Part shown: one piece after another, positions 9,221 through 17,013 of the stretch
Layout: each line of letters starts with the position of its first letter
How positions within the stretch are numbered: the first letter of the stretch is position 1
DNA from: CAZJHX01 sp964545715
GTDB taxonomy: Bacteria > Myxococcota_A > UBA9042 > GCA-2863065
Assembly: GCA_964545715.1 (NCBI GenBank)
Contig: CAZJHX010000097.1
Location: forward strand, 1 to 40,561
Length of the DNA: 40,561 nt
Direction: 5' to 3'
The notes under the pieces: generated by a model
Told to the model about the DNA's origin: nothing
The model's input: the letters and a program-made list of their open reading frames with translations, nothing else
The model's database searches: none
Made by a program: the position numbers and the translations under genes

Positions 9221-9837
9221 TCGCCCAGGCGCTCCAGCGCCTCCAGAAAGCGCTGGTATTTGGGCGAGGACTCCTGGTGTGGGTCCAGCTCCATGTCGGG
9301 CAGCGCCGCGCGCGCACCCTCGGCCGTGTGGTGCGGCTCGCGCAGCTCGACCTCCACCTCGAAGTCGATACCGCCGCCGGGCAGCTCAGTGCGGTCGACC
9401 TCGGCGATATAGCCGTCCGCCAGCGGGTAGACGTCGCGGGTGTTGACCATGGAGCCCAGCGGGTAGAGATGGTCTCCGACCTCCTCGTAGAAGTCGCGGC
9501 ACAGCGCGATGTTCAGCTGGGTCAGGGCGGTCTCGCGGCGGTGGACGCGGCGCCATTGGGCCGTGGTCAGCTCCGCCTGGCGCTCACGCGAGATCAGCAG
9601 GTCGTCCGTGGTCGTCACCCGATCCTTGGACTGGACCCAGATGCGCTGCCCCGCCTCGCGCACGCGCACCATCATCATGCGCGTCTTTTCCAGGCGCCGG
9701 TCCGCGGTGTCGAAGTAGGTGTTGGTCTGGTGAATGCGGCGCTGTGGCTCGCCCAGGGCCTCGCGCAATCGGGCCCATGAGGCCTCGGATGCCAGCCGCA
9801 GTTTCAGTTCCCGCTCGACCATGGTTTCAGTCGTCAT
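9217..9837 (-). CDS. CYTH-domain phosphohydrolase
   Basis: 206 residues. The CYTH signature ExExK appears as EREL-K near residue 9, followed by the fold's alternating charged strands (TNTYFDT, MMVRVREA, IDFEVEVELRE). The family uses a beta-tunnel with two metals to hydrolyse triphosphates, such as thiamine triphosphate or inorganic tripolyphosphate; a few members are class IV adenylate cyclases. The length fits a stand-alone CYTH enzyme with no CHAD domain. The substrate is not predictable. Its stop codon shares three bases with the amidase stop, and its ATG is divergent from purE, 45 bases away. Confidence 0.88.
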   Translation of the reverse strand: MTTETMVERELKLRLASEASWARLREALGEPQRRIHQTNTYFDTADRRLEKTRMMMVRVREAGQRIWVQSKDRVTTTDDLLISRERQAELTTAQWRRVHRRETALTQLNIALCRDFYEEVGDHLYPLGSMVNTRDVYPLADGYIAEVDRTELPGGGIDFEVEVELREPHHTAEGARAALPDMELDPHQESSPKYQRFLEALERLGD

Positions 9838-9853
9838 ACAACCCTCTTATACT
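9825..9853 (+). promoter_or_regulatory. Possible sigma-70 promoter for purE
   Basis: TTTCAG at 9825-9830 and TATACT at 9848-9853 are 17 bases apart. The -10 matches consensus at five of six positions; the -35 matches only three. The predicted start near 9860 gives a short leader ahead of the ATG at 9883. Confidence 0.35.
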
Positions 9854-9882
9854 CCGCGAAATTTGCTGAGGTGCTGCGACAA

Positions 9883-10335
9883 ATGAAAGTACTTGTCATT
9901 ACCGGGTCCGACGGCGACTGGACCATCATGGATCACTGCACTGCGATGCTGGGCCAGCTCGGCATTGAGCACGGCCAGGTGACGGCGAGCGCCCACCGGC
10001 AGGCCGATAAGCTGCACACGGCGATGGACTCGTTCATCAGCGGCGGAGGGCAGGTCTTTATCTGCGCCGCAGGCATGGCGGCCCACCTGGCGGGCGTCGT
10101 GGCCAGCCAGACGACGCTGCCGGTGCTGGCGGTTCCGCTGGCGGGCGGCGCGATGGGGGGCTTGGACGCGCTGCTGTCCATGGTTCAGATGCCGCGTGGG
10201 GTGCCGGTTGGGACGCTGGCCATCGGCAAGCACGGCGCGATCAACGCGGCGCTGCTGGCCGCCCAGATCCTCGCCTTGAACGACGAGACCCTGGCCGCGA
10301 CCCTGGTTCGCTACAAAGCCAGCCTGGCGCAGTAG
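9883..10335 (+). CDS. purE: PurE, N5-carboxyaminoimidazole ribonucleotide mutase
   Basis: 150 residues from the ATG at 9883 (a GTG at 9871 would add four). It aligns throughout with class I PurE: GSDGDW in place of GSKSDW, SAHR, AAHL, SMVQMPRG, then GTLAIGKHGAINAALLAAQ. Class I PurE interconverts N5-CAIR and CAIR in purine synthesis and normally works with PurK. There is no purK in the window. The normally GGAAHLPG loop reads GMAAHLAG, and the second Ser of the GSKSD loop is Gly. It could be a divergent PurE or a paralogue with altered substrate handling. It overlaps the convergent methyltransferase gene by 25 bases. Confidence 0.88.
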   Translation: MKVLVITGSDGDWTIMDHCTAMLGQLGIEHGQVTASAHRQADKLHTAMDSFISGGGQVFICAAGMAAHLAGVVASQTTLPVLAVPLAGGAMGGLDALLSMVQMPRGVPVGTLAIGKHGAINAALLAAQILALNDETLAATLVRYKASLAQ

Positions 10336-11489
10336 AAGCCGTCCACGCCGTCGCGCTCGGGGCGGGTCACAAAGCTGTCGGCGATCGTGTGTGGGGCGAC
10401 GATGTCCACCGTCTCCTGAGGTGTCGTCGTGCATACGGCATAGACCACGACTCCGCCCGGATGCACCCAGCGCAGCGCCTCGGTCAAGATGCGCCGTTGA
10501 AGCTCGGCCAGCTCGGCGATGTCGTCGGGCTTGCGCCGCCATAGTGTCTCCGGGCGGCGGCGAATCACGCCCAGACCGCTGCACGGCGCGTCGATCAGGA
10601 CGCGGTCAAAGCGCTGCGTCGGGTCGATGGGCAGCGGACGCGCGCAGTCGGCGGCCAGCAATGAGACAGGTACGTCCGGCGCCCAGCGCTGCAGCAACCG
10701 CGACGCCTCCCCGAGGCGCCCGGGTGATGCATCCAGACAGACCAGCCGACCAGCCGCCTGCACCGCCTCCGCGAGCTGGGAAGACTTGACGCCCCGGCCC
10801 GCGCACAGCTCTAGAACGCGATCGCCCGGCTGGGGATCCAGCAAGCGCACCACCCGCTGGCTGGCCTCGTCCTGAGGCAGCCACTTACCCGCGCGAATGC
10901 CGCGACGAATGGCGTCGCTGTCGGTCGGCGCCGGACCGGTCTCGCTGGGATGCAGCCGCAGCGACATCGGTGGAGACTGCATGTTGGCCTCCAGGCGCGA
11001 GGCCAGCGCATCGTCGCCGACCTCCTGGCGAAACAGGTCCACCATCCACTGCGGGTGCGACCACGCCTCGGCCAGATCTACCGGCTCCGGGCGCTCGCGA
11101 TCCACGGTGCGCAGGACGCCGTTGACGAAGCGCGAGACCTTGTCGCCGCGCACCTTGCGCGTCAGCTTGACGGCCGAGTGGACGGCTGCACGCGCCGGGA
11201 TCCGGTCCAGAAACAGCAGCTGATACACGCCCATTCGCAGGATGTTGGCCAGCTCCGGATCTTTCGGCACACCGGTCCGGGCGTAGCGAGCAATGACGGC
11301 ATCGAGACGTAGTCGCCAGCGCAGCACGCCGTAAAAAAGCTCGGTCACCAGGGCCCGGTCCCGCGGATCCATCGCGCGCGCATCCGGGCCATCCAGAAGG
11401 CCGCGGAGTACGCTTTGACCGGCAGCGCCGGGGGTGCGCTCGTGGCGGGCCAGACCGCGTAGCGTGAGACGGCGTGGGTTGACGCTCAA
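10311..11489 (-). CDS. rsmB: RsmB-family 16S rRNA m5C methyltransferase
   Basis: 392 residues from a TTG start; the first in-frame ATG lies about 40 residues in and would truncate the NusB-like domain. The N terminus (about 1-130) is a NusB-like RNA-binding helical domain. The SAM-binding motif is LELCAGRGVKSSQLA. Motif IV is DAPCSG and motif VI is AVCTTTP, so both Cys used in m5C chemistry are present, although the usual TCS of motif VI is replaced by VCT. RsmB methylates C967 of 16S rRNA. Its end overlaps purE by 25 bases. Confidence 0.9.
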   Translation of the reverse strand: MSVNPRRLTLRGLARHERTPGAAGQSVLRGLLDGPDARAMDPRDRALVTELFYGVLRWRLRLDAVIARYARTGVPKDPELANILRMGVYQLLFLDRIPARAAVHSAVKLTRKVRGDKVSRFVNGVLRTVDRERPEPVDLAEAWSHPQWMVDLFRQEVGDDALASRLEANMQSPPMSLRLHPSETGPAPTDSDAIRRGIRAGKWLPQDEASQRVVRLLDPQPGDRVLELCAGRGVKSSQLAEAVQAAGRLVCLDASPGRLGEASRLLQRWAPDVPVSLLAADCARPLPIDPTQRFDRVLIDAPCSGLGVIRRRPETLWRRKPDDIAELAELQRRILTEALRWVHPGGVVVYAVCTTTPQETVDIVAPHTIADSFVTRPERDGVDGFYCARLAL

Positions 11490-11515
11490 GTTGACTTTGC
11501 CACGGCGGTCAACCA

Positions 11516-12529
11516 GTGTTGGGCGCCGTGCTCCGCAAGTGGACCATCCAACTGCTGCCGTGGGTGATCACCACCGCGATCCTGGGGTACATCCTCAAGA
11601 CGACCGACATCGACGCGGCGCTGGTCACGGTGCAGAACACCTACTGGCTCGGCTTTATCCCGGCCGTGGTGGCCATCTGCATCGTCGTCTTCTTCTTCGA
11701 CTCCTGGTGTCTGGTGCTGCTCTTTCGCCGGTACAACGCCGACGTGACCTACAAAGAGATGCTGCCGCTCAAGGGCACCAGCTACTTCCTCAACGTCATC
11801 AACTACAACGCGGCGGCGGCGGGCATCGCGCTCTTCTTTCGCAATCGCAAGAACGTGCCGTTTCTCGAGGCGTTGTCGTCGATGCTGTGGATGAACTTCA
11901 TCGACATCGTCTCGCTGGCCACGCTGATGCTGCTGGGCATGGCGTTCGCGGGCGACATCGCGATCAGCGAGCAGTACCAGCAGATCCTGATCGGGCTGGC
12001 CGGCTTCATCTACCTGATCCTGGCCGGCTCCTGCATCTATTGGAACGCCGGCTTCGACTGGTTCTTCCTGGGGCGCATGCGCACCTGGGTCATCTTTACG
12101 GCCTTCTCCAAGGCGAAGCTGCGCGACTACGTTCAGTTCATCGGGATCCGGACGGCGTTTGTCGCCACCTACGTGCTCAGTCAGTGGATCGCGATGCCGT
12201 TCTTCCAGATGGACGCGTCGCTCAACGCGCTGTTCTTGTTCGTGCCGGTGCTGACGTTTGTGGGCACGATTCCGCTGACGACGATCGCCGGCATGGGCAC
12301 CGTGCAGCTGCTCATGCGTGAGTTCTTCGTGGACTTCGTACCCGCGGGCGCCCCCGACGTGTCTGCGCACATCGACGCGTACTCCACGGTCACGATTCTG
12401 GCTTTTGTGCTGTGCCGGATGGCCATCGGCTACTTCTCGATGGGCTCCGTGACGCGCGACTTCGCCGCTCACTCGGCGCGCTCTGCCGAGCCTTCGGCCA
12501 CCGACAAGGTCAAGAACAGCGCCCCCTGA
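11516..12529 (+). CDS. Flippase-like integral membrane protein (UPF0104/LPG synthase TM type)
   Basis: 337 residues from GTG 11516, with about eight hydrophobic segments. The order of helices and the polar Asn/Gly motifs (LNVINYNAAAAGIALFFRN, then TIAGMGTVQLLMREF) match the lysylphosphatidylglycerol synthetase transmembrane/UPF0104 family, which lacks the synthetase domain when it occurs alone. Such proteins are thought to flip lipids or lipid-linked molecules. Substrate unknown. The last 25 residues are polar and cytosolic-looking. Its 3' end overlaps the convergent lipoprotein gene by 61 bases. Confidence 0.88.
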   Translation: MLGAVLRKWTIQLLPWVITTAILGYILKTTDIDAALVTVQNTYWLGFIPAVVAICIVVFFFDSWCLVLLFRRYNADVTYKEMLPLKGTSYFLNVINYNAAAAGIALFFRNRKNVPFLEALSSMLWMNFIDIVSLATLMLLGMAFAGDIAISEQYQQILIGLAGFIYLILAGSCIYWNAGFDWFFLGRMRTWVIFTAFSKAKLRDYVQFIGIRTAFVATYVLSQWIAMPFFQMDASLNALFLFVPVLTFVGTIPLTTIAGMGTVQLLMREFFVDFVPAGAPDVSAHIDAYSTVTILAFVLCRMAIGYFSMGSVTRDFAAHSARSAEPSATDKVKNSAP

Positions 12530-12918
12530 CCACAGCGATTCAGTGACGTACTGAGGTCGCCGATCACCGGGTAGCGCTGCAGATTCCCCGCTGCAAAGTC
12601 CTTCTCCGCGCGCCCCAGTAACCTGGCGGCAGGGGAGTCGACCACCTTGTCGCCCTCCAGCTGAAGACGAATCCAGCGGGCGCCGAGCTGCACCTCGAAG
12701 TGCGGGCAGTTGCACTTGACCGGGTTATAGCGCACCACGTGTCCGGGCTGCTCAGCCGACAGACGCGCTGCCTGGCGCACCTCTTCGTGGTACGGGACGG
12801 GCTTGGGCGGCACGCCTTTCTTTGCGCGGGTCGTTCCGCACGCCAACAGCAGCGAGCCCAGCAGCGCAGGCACGACGACGCCGATCAGCAAACGTCGTGC
12901 GTGTGGCAGGCAGTCCAT
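12469..12918 (-). CDS. Small lipoprotein with CNC motif
   Basis: 149 residues. An arginine-containing N-region and hydrophobic stretch end in a lipobox with Cys27 (LLLAC). The mature part is short, with a CNCPHFEVQL motif and one further Cys (NRCGQG). I recognise no family. The last ~20 residues lie opposite the end of the flippase-like gene, so the two messages share 61 complementary bases. Function unknown; coding confidence rests on the clean signal peptide and ATG. Confidence 0.75.
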   Translation of the reverse strand: MDCLPHARRLLIGVVVPALLGSLLLACGTTRAKKGVPPKPVPYHEEVRQAARLSAEQPGHVVRYNPVKCNCPHFEVQLGARWIRLQLEGDKVVDSPAARLLGRAEKDFAAGNLQRYPVIGDLSTSLNRCGQGALFLTLSVAEGSAERAE

Positions 12919-12950
12919 GCCGCGGATACTAACAGGCTTTTCAGGGGGGG

Positions 12951-13475
12951 TTACAAGCGAACGGGAGCGGCCGGCAGGAGCGTCAGTCCCAGCTCCTCAT
13001 AGTACGCCATGAGGCGCCCGCGGTAGGTCAGCTGGGCTGCGTGAAACGTCTGAATCGCCGTGCTGAGGCGCGCGCGCCGGGCCTCGTAGGTCTCGGCGGT
13101 GAGGCCCTGGGCAAACGCCTCATACCCGTCGGTGAGCGCATCGTGCGTGGCGATCATGCCGGCGTGGATCTCGCGCAGCGGGTCCGTGCCCACGGGCATG
13201 GCTGAGATGGCTTTGCGATACGCGGCCAGAGCGGGGATCACCTTGCCTTGAACGGCGGCCGCGAGCGCCGCGGGATCGGTCAGCTGGCCCAGCTCGCGCA
13301 GGGTCTCGATCCACGCCTCCTGCAGAGGCTGGGTGTCGGCGACTTTTGCGGCATATCGCTCGACGGACGCGCGCGCCTCCAAAGTAGCGGTGCGCTCATC
13401 GAGGTTCTCCTGAACCTCATTACACGCGGACAGCGCCGTGACGGCGATCAAAAACAGTGGAATGGCGCGGCGCAA
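12951..13475 (-). CDS. Helical lipoprotein
   Basis: 174 residues from a TTG, preceded by a GGGGG ribosome-site-like run. The lipobox Cys is at about 18 (LSAC). The remaining 150 residues are predicted mostly helical (repeated Ala/Glu/Arg heptads), likely a small periplasmic helical bundle. No family recognised. It is on the same strand as the small CNC lipoprotein, 32 bases upstream of it, and divergent from the slt gene. Confidence 0.75.
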   Translation of the reverse strand: MRRAIPLFLIAVTALSACNEVQENLDERTATLEARASVERYAAKVADTQPLQEAWIETLRELGQLTDPAALAAAVQGKVIPALAAYRKAISAMPVGTDPLREIHAGMIATHDALTDGYEAFAQGLTAETYEARRARLSTAIQTFHAAQLTYRGRLMAYYEELGLTLLPAAPVRL

Positions 13476-13513
13476 AAAGACCCCCAGAACTTAGCGGGAT
13501 TGCAGGTCGTCAC

Positions 13514-13519
13514 TATAAT
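13514..13519 (+). promoter_or_regulatory. Perfect TATAAT overlapping the slt start
   Basis: TATAAT matches the -10 consensus exactly and overlaps the annotated ATG by two bases. The -35 seventeen bases upstream (TTAGCG at 13491) is weak. If used, transcription would start at or just before the in-frame GTG at 13527, implying a leaderless message or a later start. Confidence 0.35.
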
Positions 13520-15815
13520 GGAATCAGTGTCGGTCGCTATTCCATACCTGATCGCGGCGACCCTCTTTGCCCAACCGTACGACTTCACGCCGCACTACAC
13601 GGCAGACGAGGCTTTCGAGGCCGCATACCGCGCCTACAAGCGCGGAAAGTGGCGGGTTTGCGAGCAGAAGCTGCGGGGTTTTTTAGAGACCACGACGGAC
13701 GCCGAGATGACTCAGCGCGGGCAGTACATGTTGGCCAAGGTGCTGGGGAAGCGGGCGCGTCGGGTTTCGAAGCGTGTCGCGCGCGATGAGCTGCGACAGG
13801 AGCGGATCGCGCTGCTCAACGAGCTGGTTGACTACGCACCTCTGGCGGGCTCCGTGCACTTTGCGCTGGGGCGGCACTATGAAGGCGCCGGCGATCCGGT
13901 CTCTGCACAAAAACACTACGGGCAGGTCCCCAAGGGGGGCGTCAGCTACCTGGATGCGCGGATGGCGGCCGCTGCTCTGGCGGCGGATCGGGGCCGCTTC
14001 GACTCGGCCCTGGCGCTGATCGATGAGTCGCTGGAGGCGGGACCGGGCAAGTCAGATCGCGTCCGGCTGCGCCTTATGAAGGGCCGTGTGCTGGCCGGAC
14101 TGGGCAAGAAAGACGCCGCCTTCACGTTGCTGCGCCAGTTGTGGATCGACGGGTACGACAAGTCGCAAGGGCGGTCTGCAGCGCGCGCATTGAGCAAGAT
14201 GAAGCGCTCACCAAAGTCGGCCGAGCGGGTTGTGCTGGAGTTTGCCGGTGTGCGCAGCGGTAAGCGATCGACGCTGCTGAAGCGGCACCGGTCGCTGCGC
14301 CGCGAGTTCCGACGTGCCGGCACCGCCGCCTTTGATTTTGCTCGGGGTGTGATCGAGTCGGTGAACAAGAAGACGCGCCAGCGAGCCCTGCGCTGGTTCA
14401 AGAAGGCGGCGGCGACCAGGAGCGGCTTTGTGAAGGGTTATGCGCTGTATCGGTGGGCGCGACTGCTGCGGAAGCTGGGCGAGCGCGATACGGCGATCTC
14501 CAAGTATCGCCAGCTGCAGAAGACCCTGCCGAAGCATCCGCTGGCGCCCGATGCGCTGGTGCAGGCGGCACGGTTGGCGCGCAAGGCGGGCAAAGACAAG
14601 CTGGCGCGCCGTCTGCTGGAGCGGCTGATCACAAAGTATCCGAAGCACCCCAAGCGCGTGGACTACTTCTGGCAGCTGGGGTGGGAGGCGTACAAGGCGG
14701 GCAACTACGAGTCCGCGGCCGGCTTCTTCGATCGGCTGGGACGCGAGGAGGGGACCCGAAAGCACCTGGGGCAGGCGCGGTGGGAGGAGCGGGCGTTCTA
14801 CTGGCGCGGCCGCTGTGAGCTGGAGCTGGGGCAAAAGCGGCGCGCGGCGGCGACGTGGGCGTATCTGGTGACGCGCTACCCGCTGACCTACTACTCGCAT
14901 CAGAGCTTCAATCGGCTGCTGGCGATCGACCCGCAGCGCGCGCGCTCACTGCGGCCGCATCGCCCACTGGGCCCGTATGACATCGAGGCGCTGACCAACC
15001 TGGACAATCTGTTGATCCAGCGCAGCCCGGAGCTGGAGGCGGCGGTGGAGCTGACCCGGCTGGGCCTGTTTACCCAGGCGCGCGAGGACCTTGCCACGCG
15101 CGCACGCAGCGCTGCACTGGGCCCCGATGGGCTGACGCTGCTGGCGAGCCTGGCGATTCGGCAGAAGCGCTACTATCAATCGCACGCGCTGGTCCGCTGG
15201 CGCGGCACGCTGCCCAGATACCCCGACGAGGCCTACGATCGGCTGTGGAAGCTGGCGTATCCCCTGCCGTTTTGGAAGACCGTGCAGCGCAACGCCAAGC
15301 GACGCGGGCTCGATCCCTATCTGCTGATCGCGTTGATCCGGCACGAGAGCGGCTACAACCCCAGGGTGGTCTCGCGCTCGGGCGCGGTAGGGCTCACTCA
15401 GCTGCTCGTGGTGACCGCACGGTCGGTCGCGCGAAAGCTGCTGAAGACGCGCCAGCCCAACGCCAAGACCCTGAAGAAGCCCGAGGTCAACGTGCGGATC
15501 GGGGCACGTTTCCTGGAGGAGCTGCTGGACCACTTCAAAGAGAACGAGGCGCTGGCGCTGGCCGGATACAACGCAGGAGCAGCGCGGGCGCGGGGCTGGT
15601 ATCGAAAGCACACCCGGGCGAAGCGCTTGTACACCGACGAGTTCATCGAAGAGATCCCGTATCGGGAGACACACTCGTACGTGAAGTCGATCCTGGCCAC
15701 GTTTGGCGCCTATCGGTACCTGTATGGATCGCGCGAAGACGACAAGAACCGGACGATTCCGCTGGAGGTCGAACTGCCGAAGCGCCTCGGGCCTTACTTC
15801 AGCAAGCGCATTTAA
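13518..15815 (+). CDS. slt: Slt-type soluble lytic murein transglycosylase with TPR superhelix
   Basis: 765 residues from the ATG at 13518; a longer reading from 13248 lacks support and would cross the divergent lipoprotein gene. A short hydrophobic N terminus suggests export. Residues about 25-560 are many TPR-like helices rich in Lys/Arg/Ala, matching the ring of Slt70. The C-terminal SLT domain has the catalytic Glu (about residue 610) in RHESGYNP, then SGAVGLTQLL and LAGYNAGAARARGW. The usual GLMQLMP reads GLTQLLV. The enzyme cleaves peptidoglycan glycan strands to 1,6-anhydromuropeptides in the periplasm. It heads an apparent operon with the following lipoprotein, rng and the PilZ gene. 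Confidence 0.92.
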   Translation: MESVSVAIPYLIAATLFAQPYDFTPHYTADEAFEAAYRAYKRGKWRVCEQKLRGFLETTTDAEMTQRGQYMLAKVLGKRARRVSKRVARDELRQERIALLNELVDYAPLAGSVHFALGRHYEGAGDPVSAQKHYGQVPKGGVSYLDARMAAAALAADRGRFDSALALIDESLEAGPGKSDRVRLRLMKGRVLAGLGKKDAAFTLLRQLWIDGYDKSQGRSAARALSKMKRSPKSAERVVLEFAGVRSGKRSTLLKRHRSLRREFRRAGTAAFDFARGVIESVNKKTRQRALRWFKKAAATRSGFVKGYALYRWARLLRKLGERDTAISKYRQLQKTLPKHPLAPDALVQAARLARKAGKDKLARRLLERLITKYPKHPKRVDYFWQLGWEAYKAGNYESAAGFFDRLGREEGTRKHLGQARWEERAFYWRGRCELELGQKRRAAATWAYLVTRYPLTYYSHQSFNRLLAIDPQRARSLRPHRPLGPYDIEALTNLDNLLIQRSPELEAAVELTRLGLFTQAREDLATRARSAALGPDGLTLLASLAIRQKRYYQSHALVRWRGTLPRYPDEAYDRLWKLAYPLPFWKTVQRNAKRRGLDPYLLIALIRHESGYNPRVVSRSGAVGLTQLLVVTARSVARKLLKTRQPNAKTLKKPEVNVRIGARFLEELLDHFKENEALALAGYNAGAARARGWYRKHTRAKRLYTDEFIEEIPYRETHSYVKSILATFGAYRYLYGSREDDKNRTIPLEVELPKRLGPYFSKRI

Positions 15816-15855
15816 GGTACCCTGCTGCGCGGCAAAATTGAGGCATGGAATACAA

Positions 15856-17007
15856 ATGCGGCAACTGAGCACCTATCTGATCCTGGCTTTGATCCTGACG
15901 GCCTGTGGCGACGACGAGACCGGACCCACCGGACCGACCTTTGCGGACAAGCTGTGCGAAACGGGCGAGAAGTCCTGCTTTGGCAACTCGGCGGCGACCT
16001 GCTCGGACGACGGCCAGGCGTGGACGTTGAACTACTGCGGACTGACGAAGATCTGCGAAGCCGGGTCCTGTGCCAAGGACCGTGAGTGCCCGTTCCCGGG
16101 TCTGGCCAAGTGCAAGGACGGCGCGGTCAACATCTTGAACGTGTGCAACGCGACGGGGACAGCGCTGACCGAGCAGACGTGCGACCCGGGCACCGGCTGC
16201 TTTGCGGGGGCGTGCCGCACCATCCCGTGCACGGACGGCGAGACGGCGTGTGGCTGGCGCTCGGCGGCGACCTGCTCGGCGGGCAACTGGATCGCGACGG
16301 CCTGCGATGCCAACGAGACCTGCCAGGACGGTGCGTGTGTGCCGGAGGTCTGCAAGCCGGAGTCGCTGGCCTGCAAAAACGAGAACACCGCGCAGACGTG
16401 CAAGGTGGACGGTAGCGGCTATGCGGAGAGCGCGTGCGCTGAGAACGAGATCTGCTACGAGCAGTACGGCTTCTGCACCCCGAAGCTGGCGGAGGAGCCC
16501 ACAGAGATCACCGACGACATCGTGGAGCCGGACGCCGAAGACGGTGAGGTGGTCGATGACGCGGGGCCGATCGAGGACAAAGGCCCGCCCGCCGAGCTGG
16601 AGCCGCTGGACCTGGCCGAGGCGGTCATCGACGGCGAGAAGGTCGTCTTCAAGAGCCACAAGACGGCCAGCTACGTGGAGACCGACTCCGATCTGCGCAT
16701 CACGATGGACCAGGGCAGCCAGAAGATCGAGATCTCGATCAAGCCCATCGATGAGTTCGACGTGGGTGAGTTCAGCAGCCAGACGCCCAGTGACGTCAAC
16801 GTGATCATCTTCTACGACGACGGCACCGCCGGCCGTACGGGTGGCGCTTTCAACTATCAGTCTGTCGACTATGAGGTGGAGCTCATCAAGTTCCAGTCCA
16901 ACCACGGTCGTGTGAAAGGCACGTTCAGCGGCACGCTGACGCCGGACGGCGGCCAGACCACCATCCCCGTCGAAAACGGCAACTTCGACGTCAAGCGGCA
17001 CGATTAG
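15856..17007 (+). CDS. Cys-rich repeat lipoprotein
   Basis: 383 residues from the ATG at 15856 (an in-frame upstream start at 15703 would overlap slt). The lipobox is LTAC at Cys17, followed by GDD. Residues about 35-215 hold three or four Cys-rich modules of the form C-x5-C-(8-12)-C-(8-11)-C-(5-7)-C-x4-C, each with a G-x-C ending. An acidic linker follows (about 220-255). The C-terminal ~125 residues are a beta-rich domain with no recognised family. Cys modules of this kind occur on surface-exposed myxobacterial proteins and also in the lipoprotein at 29711. It starts 40 bases after slt. Confidence 0.85.
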   Translation: MRQLSTYLILALILTACGDDETGPTGPTFADKLCETGEKSCFGNSAATCSDDGQAWTLNYCGLTKICEAGSCAKDRECPFPGLAKCKDGAVNILNVCNATGTALTEQTCDPGTGCFAGACRTIPCTDGETACGWRSAATCSAGNWIATACDANETCQDGACVPEVCKPESLACKNENTAQTCKVDGSGYAESACAENEICYEQYGFCTPKLAEEPTEITDDIVEPDAEDGEVVDDAGPIEDKGPPAELEPLDLAEAVIDGEKVVFKSHKTASYVETDSDLRITMDQGSQKIEISIKPIDEFDVGEFSSQTPSDVNVIIFYDDGTAGRTGGAFNYQSVDYEVELIKFQSNHGRVKGTFSGTLTPDGGQTTIPVENGNFDVKRHD

Positions 17008-17013
17008 GTCCCG

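Noticed and set aside
13248..13517. Longer start for the Slt transglycosylase
   Set aside because: The extra residues overlap the divergent helical lipoprotein gene and resemble its reverse frame; the ATG at 13518 gives a normal secreted start.
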